The notes under the pieces: model-generated
The model's input: only the letters and a program-made list of their open reading frames with translations
What the model was told of the DNA's origin: nothing
Database searches by the model: none
In this document: one piece after another, positions 1 through 12,400 of the stretch
Position numbering within the stretch: the first letter of the stretch is position 1
Layout of the letters: each line of letters opens with the position of its first letter
Assembly (NCBI GenBank): GCA_905250885.1
Contig: CAJNOQ010001152.1
Coordinates: 1-35,230, forward strand
Direction: 5' to 3'
DNA length: 35,230 bases
From: Didymodactylos carnosus
Taxonomy: Eukaryota; Rotifera; Eurotatoria; Philodinida; Philodinidae
Position numbers and translations under genes: made by a program

Positions 1-1086
1 CATGACAACATTTGTTTTCCGAATAAGGTCCAAAAACCTGGTGAAAACACATATTAAATGAAGTAAGCCATTTTTGCCTTTTTAAAGTAAAATTAAAAAA
101 TTCATAAATCAGTCAAAATCCATCCAAATTATGACAGAATATGAAAATCTACTCTACTTTACCTGTTTAATACTATACAGTTCGATAAAAGCTATAAAAA
201 TCAACAGAAAATACTTTGGTTTTGAAAAAGGTTTTCTAGAAATCTTCTGAAGTACAAAAATATTTTCGACTATTCTCAAGTAAAAAATCGTACTGAGCAG
301 GTAAAATAGAGTAGATCTTTATATTCTGGCATAACTTGGATGGATCATGGCTGTTTCCATTCGTTTTTGAAATTGCTACACTGAAAGAAACGTTGATTCT
401 AGGACTCTCAGGAAATTCAATGCCACACCTGAACCAGACACAAATTAATAAGTCGCTTAGTTCTCAGTTTGGAGAGGACACTTTTAACTATCTATCTATA
501 AAAAGAAATCAATAGATTTTTATGTCAGTTTCTAGAGATCTTAGCTAGTTTTCCAAAGATCTTCTAGAAAACCGATCTTTCAATAATTTCGGAAAGCAAC
601 TTTGCTTGTGAACACATAGCTTCAGGTATCCTCGTTTGATTTTTGAAAATTGCAAGTTTCTATCATCTGTTATCATTGAGTTATTCGAAAAATAACCGAG
701 TGCCAACCGCATTTTGGCGTCAATAGTAGTACGATTCACAGCACTTAAAGTTTATACAAATAATATGAATATTGAACTACAAATTCGTTTTTGAGTCATG
801 AACATTCCAGTGATATGGACTGAATCTTACGGATCTAGCGAAATCGTAGAGCTGCTTATACCCTCCCTTAGAATATATGTAATTTAGTTTAATTACTACA
901 ATACATATTACTACATACAACACAATATATACATAGCTCAATCATTAAAGTAATATAGTATCGACTGTGTTCTATTTCGAATGTAATTTAAGGTTGTTCA
1001 TGTCACATTTAAACAAAACTATTTATTTTCTTTTAATTGATTTTCAAATGGAAACATATAAATTTTTCCGATTCATTTTTTTTCAG
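1..1086. other. Non-coding stretch left of the DRC exons (intron or intergenic)
   Basis: I see no convincing exon here. The short open frames are AT-rich and lack splice signals or recognisable residues. The stretch ends in a pyrimidine-rich 3' splice site (TTTTTTTCAG, ending at 1086) that feeds the first visible exon of the downstream gene. At least its right part is therefore intronic, and the 5' exons lie outside the window or in small exons I cannot recognise. It contains the inverted repeat at 119-344. Confidence 0.6.
119..344. repeat. Inverted repeat (foldback/MITE-like), arms of about 47 bp
   Basis: Arm 119-165 is the reverse complement of 298-344 with 5 mismatches in 47. Weaker similarity extends outward to about 109 and 354. 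The arms start TCCATCCAA and end TTTACCTG. The 132-bp core shows only weak symmetry. No target-site duplication is obvious. It is most likely a small non-autonomous DNA element or its relic. Confidence 0.75.
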
Positions 1087-1928
1087 ATTAAAACTCGAAA
1101 TGATGAAATACGTAAAATACAGGCAGATTTAAATAATGTTGAACGTAATCAACAAGAATTACTCAAACGAACAAGAATGGAAACAGAGTCAGCTGAAGCG
1201 TCTGAAACAAAAAATTCGGAAGGACGAAGGTATCTGTAGTTTTCTGCGTTATAAGCAATGTTAATTAATATCTCTAATATACCTTTAGACACAAACTTCA
1301 ATTAGATATAAATCAATATCGTACGAAATTGCAAGAGCAACAACAACGAAATAAAAAAGCAGAGTCAGATTTAAGACGAGAAAAATGGAGACACGAAACG
1401 GGGTTAGTTGACAGTGTTTTAATTCACTTAATCTTACTTATTAATTCGATGTTTTTAGTTTGGAAACTTGGCTTACGAAATATGACAATGAAATGAGACA
1501 AAAACAGGTATGTTTTCTATTTACAATGGTCAACTATTTTGAATAGAAATTTATTTTTCTTCTTCTTAAGGATGAATATGATGAAATCGAAGCACAATAC
1601 ACTGAAGAAAAACGTCTATTAATGGAATTAGAAGAAAGATTTGAAAAATTAAAAACAGAATATTTGCAGGTTTGTTTCTCTTCTATAAATTTTTAACTCC
1701 ATATCTGACGTTTCGTTTGCTGCATAGATAATGACTGAACGAGCAGCGGAAGAAGCACGTTTGGCCGCTGAAAAAGCATTACGCGAACGTCGATGGAGAG
1801 CTGCTGGTAATATTCAACGATTTTGGAATGGCTTTAAAGTTCGAAAGGGTCTCAAAGCTAAAAAGGGCAAAAAGAGTAAAAAAGGCAAAGATAGTGCTGC
1901 GTCAAAAGATAAAAATAACCGTAAATGA
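1087..1928 (+). CDS. Dynein regulatory complex IQ-motif protein, C-terminal part (DRC10/IQCD-like, or paralogue DRC9/IQCG)
   Basis: The last five exons are 1087-1229, 1289-1402, 1459-1507, 1571-1669 and 1728-1928. Splicing keeps one frame for 201 aa to a TGA stop. The product is a long charged coiled coil (KTRNDEIRKIQADL, then TWLTKYDNEMRQKQDEYDEIEAQY), followed by an IQ-like calmodulin-binding segment (RAAGNIQRFWNGFKVRKGL) and a Lys/Gly-rich tail. This coiled coil, single IQ and basic tail order is typical of the ciliary nexin-dynein regulatory complex subunits DRC9 and DRC10, which bridge doublet microtubules and help control dynein. I lean to DRC10 but cannot exclude DRC9 without an alignment. 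The 5' part is missing: the first exon seen begins at a 3' splice site in phase 0. The gene converges on UNC80. Confidence 0.65.
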
Positions 1929-2030
1929 TCAATAATTTTCTTTTTCTGAAAAAACTTTTTGTTTATTTTTATACATACACGTATACATTGGATTTGATTC
2001 ACTATTTTTATATATGATCAGAAAATAATA

Positions 2031-2036
2031 AATAAA
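2031..2036 (+). promoter_or_regulatory. Polyadenylation signal AATAAA of the DRC-like gene
   Basis: A canonical AATAAA lies 103 nt after the TGA stop in an AT-rich stretch, the expected place for a short 3' UTR. It is assigned by sequence and distance only. Confidence 0.6.
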
Positions 2037-3625
2037 GACTTTTGACTACTTTAATATGATGATGAGATCTAGCATCTATCATTTGTTTAAAATGGCTATC
2101 TTAGTTTTAGAAACTTCTCTATTATGGGATATAATATTAGATAATGCTATTTCAAAAGGTAAGATTTAATGATCGGCTACTATCTGTTTGAAAATATAGC
2201 CAGCTCCGATGTTTTTATAATAACTTTTGAACGACAAGAGCTGGAGACCTCCGATTTTTAGTTTCTTAAACTAGACAACGGGGCACATAGATCTATGAAA
2301 TAATGACCTGTCCAGAGCAGGTCTACCATGGTGTACCTTTCGAAACAAAATGTCCGCGCCTGACATTCCAAAAATCTATATAGCAAAGTATTATTCTAAA
2401 CACATGTGGATATAAGACAAATGTCGCTCTGCAGCATGGCACAAGTGCCAAGTCTCCGTCTACTGTGATTCGGGCTTTACACCCAATATCCGGGGACCTG
2501 TCTATGGGCTAAACCTGAACCCTCTGAACTTCAAAAGTACATGGTACATAGGTTTTTGGGTACACTAAATCTCGTGGCAATGTTTGTTTTGTTGTCCGAA
2601 TTAAAGAAACTTCAAAAGATGAGTTTTTCAGAAAATTCAATTTTTTCGTTATGACCGTACTAAAATAAAAAGCTTCTAGCACTTTCATTTTTCAATCAAA
2701 TTGCTTCAAATTTTCAAAACTCATTCAATCTCGAATGCAGTTCGCTATATTTTGAAACAGTGACTTTCAAGAAATTCTGACTTTTGCTTACTTTACTTAC
2801 TTACTACTTAAATACTTTAAAAAATATAAAATATTCAAGAATTACTTCTATCTGACAGTCTATTAATTTGCATACGTTGTAGATGACATAACGTAGCGTT
2901 TATAATTATTCCTTTTGCACAAAACTATACATTGAATAGTTTCGTTTAAAAAATTTACTATTAGCTTTTTAAATAATTGCGATAAGAACTAAATAGAAAA
3001 AATATAGGTTTTGATCTACAATCTAGTTTAAAAAAATTCTTCCTTTATGTAGGAAAAAGATAAACCAATTCTAACACAAAAAAAGTTTACAATGTTTGGC
3101 ATAATTACGAGACCCTCTGATGATTTTAGAAGAAAAGTATTTGTTCTGTTTTAACAAAAATTAGTGCATTAGCCGCAGTGACGGATTCGAAATTTTTCCT
3201 AAGAGCATTCAGGAAGAAAGTAGATAAGAAAAGTGTAAGTTAGGCGCGATCGTTACACAAACACAATTTCCTGAGGCAGTTCTGCTGGACAAAAATCATT
3301 TCTAACGCTAGTGATTAGTTGGGATAGACATGTCTATGATCCATCCAAGTAAACCTCTCATCCGCATTACCATACAAAGTGCGGCACTGCCAGTGCGCAT
3401 CAGTAACGATGCTAACACTAGCTGGTAACGGGTGCCACACTGATTTTCAACGGTACTGCACTGAAATATATTTCGGGGAATTATCTGAAACTAATTGAAA
3501 ATTGCTGATTTTTTCGAAATAACGATTTAGTTCGCGATAGCACGCATAATCTCTTCAATATCTAATTGTGTTTGTCTCACACATTGGTCATTTTTGCAAA
3601 GCTCGAGCTATAATAACTGAATAGC

Positions 3626-4031
3626 TGACTTCTATCTATTTTAGTAACGAGGTATTACTGTACGTACATGAGTTGAACTTATGAGAATGAAAAATAGATA
3701 CACCTTTCAATCATTAAAGTACCTTAGTCTAGAGAAGTCCCAAATTCCAGTTAAGTTCATTTAAAACGTCAACGGTCAAAAAATTCGTCAGGAAAAACTA
3801 AAGAATGGCGCCAGTGCCGAACAAGTACCCATAAAGTATACTTTATACCAGCACGAGTGCGCACCGATGCCAGAAAGAACGTTGAAATCCCGCATCGATG
3901 TGTATCGGTGTGATCCAGCAAAAAACTATTCGACAAGATTAGTGTGCACTCGTGCAGGATTACGGAATGTCGATAGAAGTTGTTTTGCAGGGGTACCCTT
4001 TTTGAAAAAAAAGTTCAATAGATAGAAGTCA
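3626..4031. repeat. Nested inverted-repeat element, about 406 bp
   Basis: An exact 15-bp inverted repeat (TGACTTCTATCTATT at 3626-3640, reverse complement at 4017-4031) brackets 376 bp. A second inverted pair lies inside it: 3849-3864 against 3942-3957, 14 of 16 matching, containing GCACGAGTGC. The interior is richer in GC than its surroundings and carries repeated short words such as CGATG and ATCGGTG. This fits a decayed foldback element, but no target duplication is visible. Confidence 0.5.
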
Positions 4032-4177
4032 CTATGCTGACATAATTATGAAAGCTCTTTTGAGAAGAGTACTGATATTTCTCCGTGATACAACGTTCGT
4101 TTCAATTTGCCATCCACAAATTGAACATCTCGATTCAGTTCCGAACACATTTTGATCATGTTAGAAACTAATGGGAA

Positions 4178-4343
4178 GCATGCACAGAGATCTGCGCCGG
4201 CGAAAAGCCGATCTCCGATGGATATCTTTTTTAATAAATGAAAAATCAACAGAAACAAAATTGGCTTGATCGGCGATAAAAAAATATTGTGAGATTTTGC
4301 GCCACCGCAGGTATTCTTTATCGGCGCAGACCTGTAAGCATGC
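4178..4343. repeat. Palindromic repeat, 166 bp
   Basis: Arm 4178-4198 (GCATGC then TCTGCGCC) pairs with 4323-4343 at 17 of 21 positions. The left arm also contains a 16-mer (4180-4195, ATGCACAGAGATCTGC) found again in direct orientation at 5220-5235, about 1 kb away. This suggests members of one small repeat family. The overlapping short open frames have no recognisable product. Confidence 0.5.
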
Positions 4344-5219
4344 AGATTGATCTACAAATGTAAACATTTCGACCAGTCGTTTTTGACGCAGAACGCAGCT
4401 GAAAGTTCAATCCAAACAACTCAAAACAAGAGTTTTACAACATCATTTCACACAGTACTGTGGATAACTTTCATTTCTAGAGATAATTATTCCTTCTATC
4501 ACAGATCTCTGATACCGGTTGGAAAGAAGAAATCCAACTGTACCAGAAACAATGAAAATATCGCTCAAAACAAGCTAACTAAAGAAGGATGTTGAATCAA
4601 ACAGTCTCTCCTGCAAAGTCAGCATTAGACACATTTTTATCAGCAGTCAAAAACGATCCCTTTCACATCAAGACACTATTATACCGACAGATGCAGTTTA
4701 TAGCCATTATTCTCACAATAGAAAAGAAATTTCGTTTGTATTGGTGATGCGTCTTGCTCGCTGTCAGCTCGTTTGATATTCATCCTTTTCTTGTTGTTAT
4801 CAGTACAGTTCGATCTCCTTTTTTTAGCCATTATTCTTTTATTTGAAATAAGATCGAGTGTTGCCACTGGAGCGTACGATTTTAAATTTTTGAGGGAAAA
4901 TTAGGCTCTTTTGCTAGAGAAATTGTTTGGTTCGAATGTTTTTGATACCTTTTCAATAAATATAATCATAATGATTTCTGTCTCCTGAACTTTTTTCCTC
5001 GAAAAAGGATAGACTTCAAAGATTCACATGTATGGGTGACTCATAGACATGGCCATCCCAACTAATGTAAATATTTTTGTTGAAATAGAATAAATACTTT
5101 TTCTCGAAAATTAGGGTCGGATAGTTGTTGTGCCAGGACGAACCGAACCGGAAAGGTTTTGAATCGAATCGAAACCGAGAATCTTTATCAGAACACAAAG
5201 GGGTGAAAATATGCTACAG

Positions 5220-5235
5220 ATGCACAGAGATCTGC
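5220..5235. repeat. Second copy of the 16-bp word found at 4180-4195
   Basis: ATGCACAGAGATCTGC is identical to 4180-4195 and in the same orientation. Downstream of both copies is a related word (TGATCGGCGATAA near 4267, TGATCAGCAATAA near 5283). The second copy may be a diverged relative of the 4178-4343 element. Confidence 0.4.
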
Positions 5236-6081
5236 TACCAATTAGATAACATCGTTTCATACTGACATAGAGATTTATTTTTGATCAGCAATAACCTAAT
5301 TGTGATGTAAGTTCAAGATAAATCTGTTTGTGGAGAATACAAACAGTAGAGACAGCAAAATGTATCCATTCATTTTATATCAATCACACTTCAGGACTTC
5401 TTTGTATTTTTGATACGAATGTTTGAATACAATGATGAAAATACGACAGATACGGTGAAAATTATGGGTCAATGGCTTCAACAGTCACAAAAAATTTTTG
5501 AATTTTTACAAATTTTACGAAACAAACGTCGTTCAAACCGAACCGATTCCATCTCTGATACGCACGCAGTTTTGACCTCTGTTCAATTCTTTAACTGAGT
5601 ACCAACGCTTTTTTATCTCTCTGGAAATAAGATTTGTCTTTTTCGTGTTGGAAATAACTATTGTCTTCTCTCCCGGTATTACTCACTTCAACACAAAATC
5701 TCTATTTGTTGTTGCTGAAACAAAAACTAATCAATCAAAATTTGCTAAAAAATTTTTTTACATCGAGTGAGTAATGGTGAATAGTAAGAAAAATTGAAAA
5801 GAGAAATGCCTCTAAATCATAGTGACTCAACAATTTATTAATAAGAGAATTGCACGAAAGATCTGCATAACTCGACAGGAGCGAATATATACAAAACTTA
5901 ACTTCAGAACAGATGGTATCACTCTCTTGCAGTTACCTTAATTTTAACAAGAGACTATCGGCTTTTGAACTCTGAACACTTTCAAATGCATTTATTCTCA
6001 CGATTTTATAGTTCTTGTAACCAATATTTACAGAATCTCGTAATAGAAGTTTTAGTAAAGTTCGATCGATTTTAAATTAGG

Positions 6082-6087
6082 TTTATT
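6082..6087 (-). promoter_or_regulatory. Candidate UNC80 polyadenylation signal (AATAAA on the minus strand)
   Basis: TTTATT on the plus strand reads AATAAA in the sense of UNC80, about 330 nt after its stop codon. It is the nearest canonical hexamer I found downstream of the gene. Confidence 0.35.
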
Positions 6088-6416
6088 TGAGTGCCTCATA
6101 ACATGCACAAAGTACAATTGCTAAATCAAGAATACTAGAGTATTCACGTATACAAACAAAACGAAGAGCATTTAAAGAAAAAAGAAATACATTCAATTAT
6201 TTTTAACACAAAAAAAAAAATAGAGCAGTATTTTATAACAATAAAGAGGCTTTTTTCTTACACAAATAGACTAGAAATACTGGTTGGACGAACAAAAAAA
6301 AAAAATGTCATGAACTAATTCTAGCAATAAAGAATGAGTGCAAGAAGAAAAGTCTTCTAACGAACAGTGTTTAATGAGAAAAGACTCCTGAGTTAAGATG
6401 TTTCAACAATAGATAT

Positions 6417-9400
6417 TTACACTTGTGATTCATAATCAGCATCCGATACATTTGGCATCTCTGGTAAACGAGATACCCAAATTTCTGCTCGATTGAACGG
6501 TGATGCGTGTATCGTTGTGCGTGAAATTGTTGTTACAACTGGAGGCGAAAGAGGTAGTGACAAAATCAATGGTGTTAATGAGATTTTGTTTTGTGATGAC
6601 ATAGGAGATGATGAATGATCCGAAGCAAATAATGATGCTATTATCTCTGCATCACCGGTAGTAGAGGATACTCGTGAGTCTTCAAGATGTGAAGAGTCAG
6701 TTATTTGTTGTTGTTGTTGTTGTTCGAGTAATGGGGTAAAATGATCCGTTATTCTGCTGGATAATACTTGAACGTCTTTGCTAAATAAATAAACACAAAG
6801 AAATGAAATTTAAAAAATAAAATAAGTTTGAACTTTTTAGAGTAAATGACAATAACAGATATATATGATCGTTAATTGAACAATGTTTTTCAAATTACAT
6901 GCACATGCACCAAAAAAAATCAATTTTTTTTTAGATGTACTGATTTTGAGCATGCTGTTGAAAACAATACAATACTACTGCCATTTATCTGACATAAAAA
7001 TTCTAGAATTTAGGATATTTAAGTGGAAAATGTAATTTGTAACGCGTATTCAGTCAGTTCAAAGTAAATAAAACAATGTTAGTTTTTTATACGCAGACGA
7101 ACTGATAATAGTACGATCTATCTGATGGGGAAAGATGAATTCATTTTTTTGTCTAAAAGGGTTGCATGCACATGCACCAAATAAAATATCATGCGCTTTA
7201 AAAAAAAGCATTCTAACCTCTTCTTCTTTCTGCTGTTAACTAAAGAGACAATAAACAAATTATTTTTTCTTTTACACTTTTATCTAAATCGAAAGAATTA
7301 CCTTGTTGGATGAAACATTTCATTCATTTCTTTCGTTGCATCATAAGTCATTGTTGGCACACTTTCAGATAACTGCCAAAGAAAATAAATTTAGTTAAAT
7401 TATTTAGAATATTTAAGTATTCTATACTTACATTTACTACTTTCATGGGACCTTTAGTCAATCGTTGAGCTGTATCACGTTTTAATCCACGAAATGTTCG
7501 CATTTTAGGTTCAGTTGTTTGTTGTACACTTTTTTCATGATAATTTCTCTTATCTATGGCTAAACTTCGATCACCAGAGACTGTTATGGATCGAGACAAG
7601 TATGGCACGTGTGACTGATTTTGTACGCTTTGAATTTCTAATAAATTAAAAGATATAGTATTAAAATAGATATTTTTGTTTTATTTACCTTGTGTTATAG
7701 TATCATCATCATCATCGGTAGATCCAGATATTCGTTTTAATGTTAAATTGGTTGTTGATATAATGGGTATATCAGCTACTTCCACTGAAGAAGGAAAAAC
7801 AAAACAATAGCATTTGAAAAATACTATGTTAATCTAGTAAAAGTTGAATACCTCCAGAACGTATACGATAACGACTACGATAAACATCTAGAATATCTAA
7901 TGCTTCTTTAATGCGTATTTTTTCTGTTTTTTTTCGTGGAGATGAATTTAAACTACTATCACTTGATTGTTGACGACGTATACGCCAAGCATTTGCTCTT
8001 GAACCACCGCCACCATCACGATCTTTCATTTCAATTGCTTCAGTATCAAAACGAACTTTTTCAGTTGTTTTTGCATCATAATGGAATGATGTTTTAGATT
8101 CGTCTAGAAATAATAAAAATAATTTAATGAAACATCTAGATTTTCTTTAAAGTCTTATATAACAGCAAATATCATGCAATGAAAATTTTTAATTTCACTG
8201 CAAAAAATGATGAGAAATTCATTCAAGAGATTAAACACTTTGTACATGCTTTCTTCATTCACCATGCAGAAAACTATGCATGAATGTTATAACGAACCTA
8301 ATACAGAAGATAAACGATCTATTTCGACTGGTCGTACAAATAAATCATCTCGTTTTCTACGACGAGGAGCTCGAGGCAAAATGACTCTCTTTTTACCACG
8401 TACATTTTGTCGACTCAATTCTCTGGTATATTCAAATGAGATACCTATCGAATATTTATTATTCATAGTTCATGTATAATAGAACAGATGATTCATTTTA
8501 CCTGTTAATTCAGCTTTTAATTGATTTAATTCTGACATTAAACCATTTAGAATTTCACCCGTACATTTTGGCTGTGTTAGTTTATCAAATATTAATTTTT
8601 GTTGAATTTGACTAATTAATTCATAATCTCGATCATTTTCACATGTAATTGTGGACGTCTATCCAAACAAAATGTAATAAAGAAAATTTTTTCATTAATA
8701 AACTAGTTACTTACATAATGGAAGAGATAGGGTCTTAGCAAAACAAATATTGGCGTTTTATAAGAGACAATAAAATCAATAAATGAGAGTAATGTCGACG
8801 ATATATTGGCTTGTTTTGCGCACATTAATTTTATTGCTTGTGCTATACGTTGCCATTCTTTCTTCATGTATTTTGTAAAACTAATAATTAAAACTTTTAG
8901 TCCTTAATAAAAAAAAAAATACATCATTTTTATCGGTATTATTCATAACTTGAAAAAAAAGATGTTTACCTAGTAATGATGCTGTTTGATGAAGATCTTT
9001 TAGCTGTCTCATTGATTTATGCGTAAATGAATTACTCATTAATGCTTCACCAATGGTTAAATGTTGTTTTTGTCCACTTGATCCTCCGCCAGCTCCTGAT
9101 CCAACAGCTCCCGTTCCCATGGCCGATGCTAATTTTGATGTTGGTTTTAATGAATTAATTAATATTGTTATCACATAGGATAAATCAATGGGATGTATTT
9201 TTGGTGCATCTTTTCTTCCACTACCCGCCCAAAACATTAATGGAAGAAGAAAATGTAATAAATGATTAATTGCTGATGGTGCATTAGGAAATGACCAACC
9301 ACCACCAGACAATGCTTCAAGATTAGGTTGATTCTAAAAGAATAAATTTTTTATACTGTATATAATGTATTTTTTCTAGATAATAATTACTACCTACTTT

Positions 9401-12400
9401 AATAGCAAGTAGATATCGTCCAACTAATTTGATAACAGCTCTTGAAAATGCTTTGGGAAATGCTAGTGTATCAAAACGTGGCACCGAATGACTTGAATCA
9501 GTTATATTTTCATTTAATACTAACGCTATACACTCTGAAACTAACATCTAAACAAAAAAAAGACGTTAAATAAGTAATCTCTACTACAAGTAAGATGTTA
9601 TATTGATTACCTTCAAATATGGAAAATGTGCAATATATGGATGTCGATCTAATGTAAGATAAATTCCATTTAAAATACCCGCTGTTGCTTCCCAATCAAA
9701 ACAACGCTACAGAAAAGAGAAATGAATAATGTTTGTTAGTTTTTCAATATATTTTATAATTTTATAGTCTACCTTTGACATTGGTTTTTTAGATATTTTT
9801 GAAAACATTCTATCCATTCGTCTTAATAGATTATTTAATGCTGGTCGCAATGTTTCTTGACTCCAATTTGTACATGGTAATAATTTTTGAAAATAATTTT
9901 GTAAACCACGACAAGACATTGTTATTGAATCATAACCACCTAATTTCAGAAGTGTATGAGCAATATCGGCTAAACGTGTATGACATTTAGCATCTAATAA
10001 TTCTGGTACACGTAATTGAGGATCATTAACAAGTTTTATCAATTTTTTTAAACGTTTTGTTGAAAAATGGACAAATGTTGATATAACAGATAATAATGTA
10101 TCACGTGGCCATCTAAAAATAAAATACAACTTAAACACAAAATATCTCATCATATACTTTCGAACTTACCGATATTCACTTGCTTGTTTATGTTCATCAG
10201 CATCTTGCACTTTATTTTTACGATCATCAATAAAACGACTAAATAAAAACTTAACATTAAATTAAAAAAAGATTATTTTAAATGTTATTACCTCATTGAA
10301 TCTTCGTCTGGAACAATTGATGGTGATCGATTTGATCCTCTTGAATATTTATAACTTGTTCCACTTAATGTTTCATGTTTTGGTCCAGCAAATGTTCGTG
10401 TTAATGTATCTGATGCAGTTATCATTGTTTTAATAGAAATTGATAATTTTTCAATTATTTTTATTTCTTCACGTGCTTGTTCTAACAAATCATTTGTTGT
10501 TGTTCGATGATTTAAATATTCTAAATAACGAGGTAGTAGCAAATCAATAATACCTAACATTTGTAATGATCGAATTGAATCAGGTGCATAAGCCACTATA
10601 AATAAACAAAATAAATTTTAAAAAAAATAGTATAAATTATATGATACATACCAACAGTAATACAAACATCAAAACAATTTAATAAAGTAAAAACTGAATC
10701 ATCTTCAGCATAACAAAAGTCCAAAGTTTTAATTCCTGTTACAGCAGCAGAACCCAATGTATTACTACTTAATGTTTGTATACCATTTGTAATAGCTGTT
10801 GTATGTTTATCATCTTTGACTAATTCTAATATTGAATAATCATCTTTCAATGCATCATTATGATTATATTCTAATGCAACTAGTAAACGAAATAATGCCA
10901 TTGGTTGTATTTTATTTGTATCAGTTATATCGGCTTGTTCATCAAAATCAAGTAACTGAGAAACACTACCTAACATTTGTAATATGAATGGTACTCGATG
11001 TAAAATATAAAATTGTCTACAACAATATTCAATAGCTTTTTTTAACATCGGATTACTTTGAATATTTGAATAGACTCGTAAAAATGTTGGCATTATCAAT
11101 AGATATCCATTTGTAGCAAATATATGTTTGTAATGACGAGCTGTACTAATATATGTTGCTAGACAATATCTTAACATGGCAAAATCTTCACAGTGTAATA
11201 TAAACGCACCATTAATAACATTTAAAAATAGTGTAATATCCCATGTAGTTGATGTTTTACCATCCATATTGAAAAACATACAAGAAATAAGTTTAATCCA
11301 ATTATATTTATGTAACATATCCAAATTAAATAATTCTTTATCGGGCATTTTCATGTACAAATTATAATCAGATTCCAATGGTTTTCGTGGAAAAAATGGA
11401 CATTTCATTAGTTCATCATGAAAAAACGTTACAGAATTATGTATCTGGGTATATTGTGTATTTTCTAACAGATGACCTAAAAGAAAATGAATGTTAAAGT
11501 ATTTTTGTTAACAAAAGAGTCAGATACATACGTGCAAATAATACTTTGGATAATTCTGTTGTTTTTAAAAAGAGTGACATATGTTCAAGTTGTTTTTGTG
11601 CTTGTTTATGTTCCATATACACCAATGATAATTGTGGATAGACATTACGTCGAAAAAAGTAAAAATCTCGTACATATGTATCGGGAATATGTATTTGTGT
11701 TGTTTTTACATCAACTAAATAATAACGGTCACGTTTTGATTCTGGAATACCAAAAAAATCCAATGCTTCTTGTAAAACAGCACTAAATTGAGTATCTTCT
11801 TGAATAATTGCTTGAGTGGGAATTTGTGATAGATCTGGACCGTGTATAATGACTTTTTTCGTTGATGGTATATTTCCGGTAATCAATATCATTTGTTCAG
11901 CTTGTTCTTTACGCAATATTTGTTTTAAATCTTTCAATACAAGACCATGTAGATAAGGAATAATTTGCCATAATAATGTTAAAGCAGCGGCAATTAATTC
12001 TTGACTACCATCTAATGGTGAACGAACCATACTCATCAATAGACCAAGAACATAATTGAATACAGCATGGGCAAATTGTGGAGGAATATCAGCTAAACAT
12101 ATCATTAGACGACGCAATATTTGTAACGATTTTGACTAAAATATTAAAAAAAAATTTAGCTAATGATGATGAACACACACACACACACACACACACAAGA
12201 CTACTTACACGACGCTCTTTATGTGATAATTTTTCGAAAAAGAAACGTATTAACAATGATGGTTCATCCAACAAACATGTCCACAATACTTTTCGCGCAG
12301 CTTCGGACACTAAAAAGAAAACGAATTTATAGTTATATGACTGCTCCAAACACAGACAATAGTTACCCGTTGCACCGTTTTCTACAATTTCTTCATCTTC

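Larger units (their letters stand above)
1929..6416. other. Gene-poor convergent intergenic region with repeat relics
   Basis: This 4.5-kb gap lies between the convergent 3' ends of the DRC-like gene and UNC80. Its edges hold the two 3' UTRs. Open frames here are short, lack splice structure and show no recognisable domains. Locally GC-richer islands (about 3360-3440, 3800-3960 and 4170-4340) stand out from the AT-rich background and coincide with palindromic repeats listed separately. I see no tRNA or other RNA gene. Confidence 0.7.

Noticed and set aside
2200-2560. GC-richer patch with short inverted words that resembled a tRNA at first sight
   Set aside because: No acceptor stem, T-loop or anticodon arm can be drawn. 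Not an RNA gene.
938-3721. 15-mer TCAATCATTAAAGTA present at 938-952 and 3707-3721
   Set aside because: Short and AT-rich, with no similarity in the flanks. Chance or very old repeat.
4046-4867. Several short frames, two sharing a KSNCT or RSNCT word on opposite strands
   Set aside because: They overlap palindromic repeats, have no splice structure and no domain. The resemblance may reflect diverged inverted repeats, but it is too weak to call.
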